64,000 bases of DNA. Source: Eukaryota sp. TZLM1-RC. Its lineage: Eukaryota > Metamonada: BaSk clade. The notes under the pieces are model-generated. The model did not search any database. It saw only the letters and a list, made by a program, of their open reading frames with translations, and was not told where the DNA came from. The position numbers and the translations under genes are program-made. Positions 62,876-64,000 of the stretch are shown here, piece after piece. Position 1 is the stretch's first letter; the number at the start of each line of letters is the position of its first letter. The DNA lies in the NCBI GenBank assembly GCA_040285825.1, contig JAUPSS010000012.1:600144-664143 (forward strand). Reading direction: 5' to 3'.

Positions 62876-64000
62876 TCACAGGGTTTTTGGTGAAATTTTA
62901 AGGTAGGGCTTATTTTTGGAGAAAAATAATAATAGCATTTGAATCACAATATACTGTGACGGGCAATTGGTCATTTGATAGAGTTCTCACATTCATGCTG
63001 CCTACACTGTCTTTAGTCAACGCAGCTGGCATGAACATGTAAGAACCTGCTGTGCCTTACACAGCCTATATTTGGAATCTCTAGTTCAAGATAACAGGAT
63101 TGTTGATTTATAAATTGGTCATCAATAAGAACAATGCGTTGAAATTCTTGGATCGGAATAAATCAGGCTTTAAAATATAATTGGAGCATTGTAGTTAGTG
63201 TGTACAGTTTTTACTACTACTACTAGTGAAAACATCTTCCAAATTATTAAATACAGATTCACAATCAGTTTCACCGTAAAGAAACAGAGTAGCTGCTCTA
63301 AAAAGATAGATTTCGGTGGTCTTTTCTCCACAACAGTTGCCAATGTAAAACAATCTGAATTATCATCATCTTCATCATGTTGCAACAATAGTCGCGATTG
63401 AGGAATTTTTGATATACCAGCAACAGTATCATTATCCCAAAACCAAATTTCGATCGTCAAAAGATAACATCTTACTTATGAAGAAAAGACTATATTCTAC
63501 CAACTGGGTTGCTCATCATCAGACAATGCTTCAAAACTGAGAGACAGCAAAAATTCTCCCATACTCGTAAACCAATATGAATCAAATTGAAGCGACGGAA
63601 TCTGGGATCAACTAAAGAAATAAATAACCGTGAGATACTTCGCTGGTGGAAAACGGTTAGCCAAATCATTTCTACCCGATAACAACAACAATAATAAAAT
63701 CCATGTACGTAAAAGCAGACCCGGAATCCAGCCAATGCCTGTTGATAGGAAATCAACGAGAGATCCAAACAGTGTGCTCTCCTGGTCGCAAATTTTGGAG
63801 CATAACGGAATGTATCAGAATAGTGAAGAACTGAGAAATTTGACGTTCTTTAACAAACCTTCAGCACATCGTAATTCCAAATCTAACACCTTTTGCCACC
63901 GTTGTTATAAAATGGCTTCATCATGTCGAATCCTCTTTTGCACAAATTTTCACGAACATTGAAGCTGACTATATAATAATTCTGAAGGAAGATTTTCGCT
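62876..64000 (-). CDS. ORF-C, copy 9, partial and noisy, runs off the window
   Basis: KPDLF form. The C-terminal two thirds are recognisable, but indels become denser toward 64000, with whole words lost (for example around 63600-63700 and 63880-63930). The sequence is probably of low quality here, so the frame state cannot be judged. Confidence 0.4.

Noticed and set aside
2558-64000. CRISPR-like or phage-like repeat organisation
   Set aside because: Repeat units are kilobases long and contain eukaryotic retroelements; there are no short regular repeats with unique spacers.

Overview
The window looks like nuclear DNA of a eukaryote, most likely an invertebrate animal. It is AT-rich (about one third G+C by eye), has no operon-like gene packing, and carries decayed reverse transcriptases (RTs) of the non-LTR class with a C-terminal zinc finger and restriction-like endonuclease (RLE), a type common in aquatic invertebrates. 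It also holds a small LTR-flanked element. No rRNA, tRNA or CRISPR is supported, and no single-copy host gene is recognised.

Layout. The left edge (1-707) holds the end of an unrecognised plus-strand gene, here called X. From about 850 onward nearly everything is a mosaic, partly tandem array built from a few modules. RT-A is a minus-strand RT palm fused to an RLE. S1 is a spacer with a degenerate RT zinc-finger/RLE relic. ORF-C and ORF-N are two large minus-strand reading frames of unknown function. S2 and S2' are alternative spacers. S3 is a non-coding spacer. RT-B is an RT thumb/zinc-finger/RLE fragment, present on the plus strand after S2 and on the minus strand after S3. X' is a fragment of gene X. 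S4 is a spacer. The longest unit reads RT-A, S1, ORF-C, ORF-N (type A), S2', S3, RT-B(-), S1 tail, ORF-C, ORF-N (type B), S2, RT-B(+), X', S4. Successive RT-A copies start at 2558, 10853, 26906, 40717, 50823 and 61139, so units are about 8.3, 16.1, 13.8, 10.1 and 10.3 kb. The differences come from loss, truncation or duplication of internal modules.

Main content. ORF-N (about 470-550 codons) and ORF-C (about 560 codons) always lie head to tail. They are separated only by a one-base frame difference at a run of seven A in the coding strand, so together they may encode one protein of about 1,100 residues. I do not recognise it. All RT copies share the same inactivating lesions, while ORF-N/ORF-C copies share none except that seven-A site. 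The ORFs therefore look younger, or were kept intact longer. A clean 832-bp LTR element (19486-20317) interrupts one ORF-C copy, and every paralogous copy in the window shows the empty site.

Caution. Copies differ mostly in homopolymer length, and the last 3 kb are full of scattered small indels. This is what an uncorrected long-read consensus looks like, so most frameshifts given here may not be real. All functional calls are made by eye from motifs.
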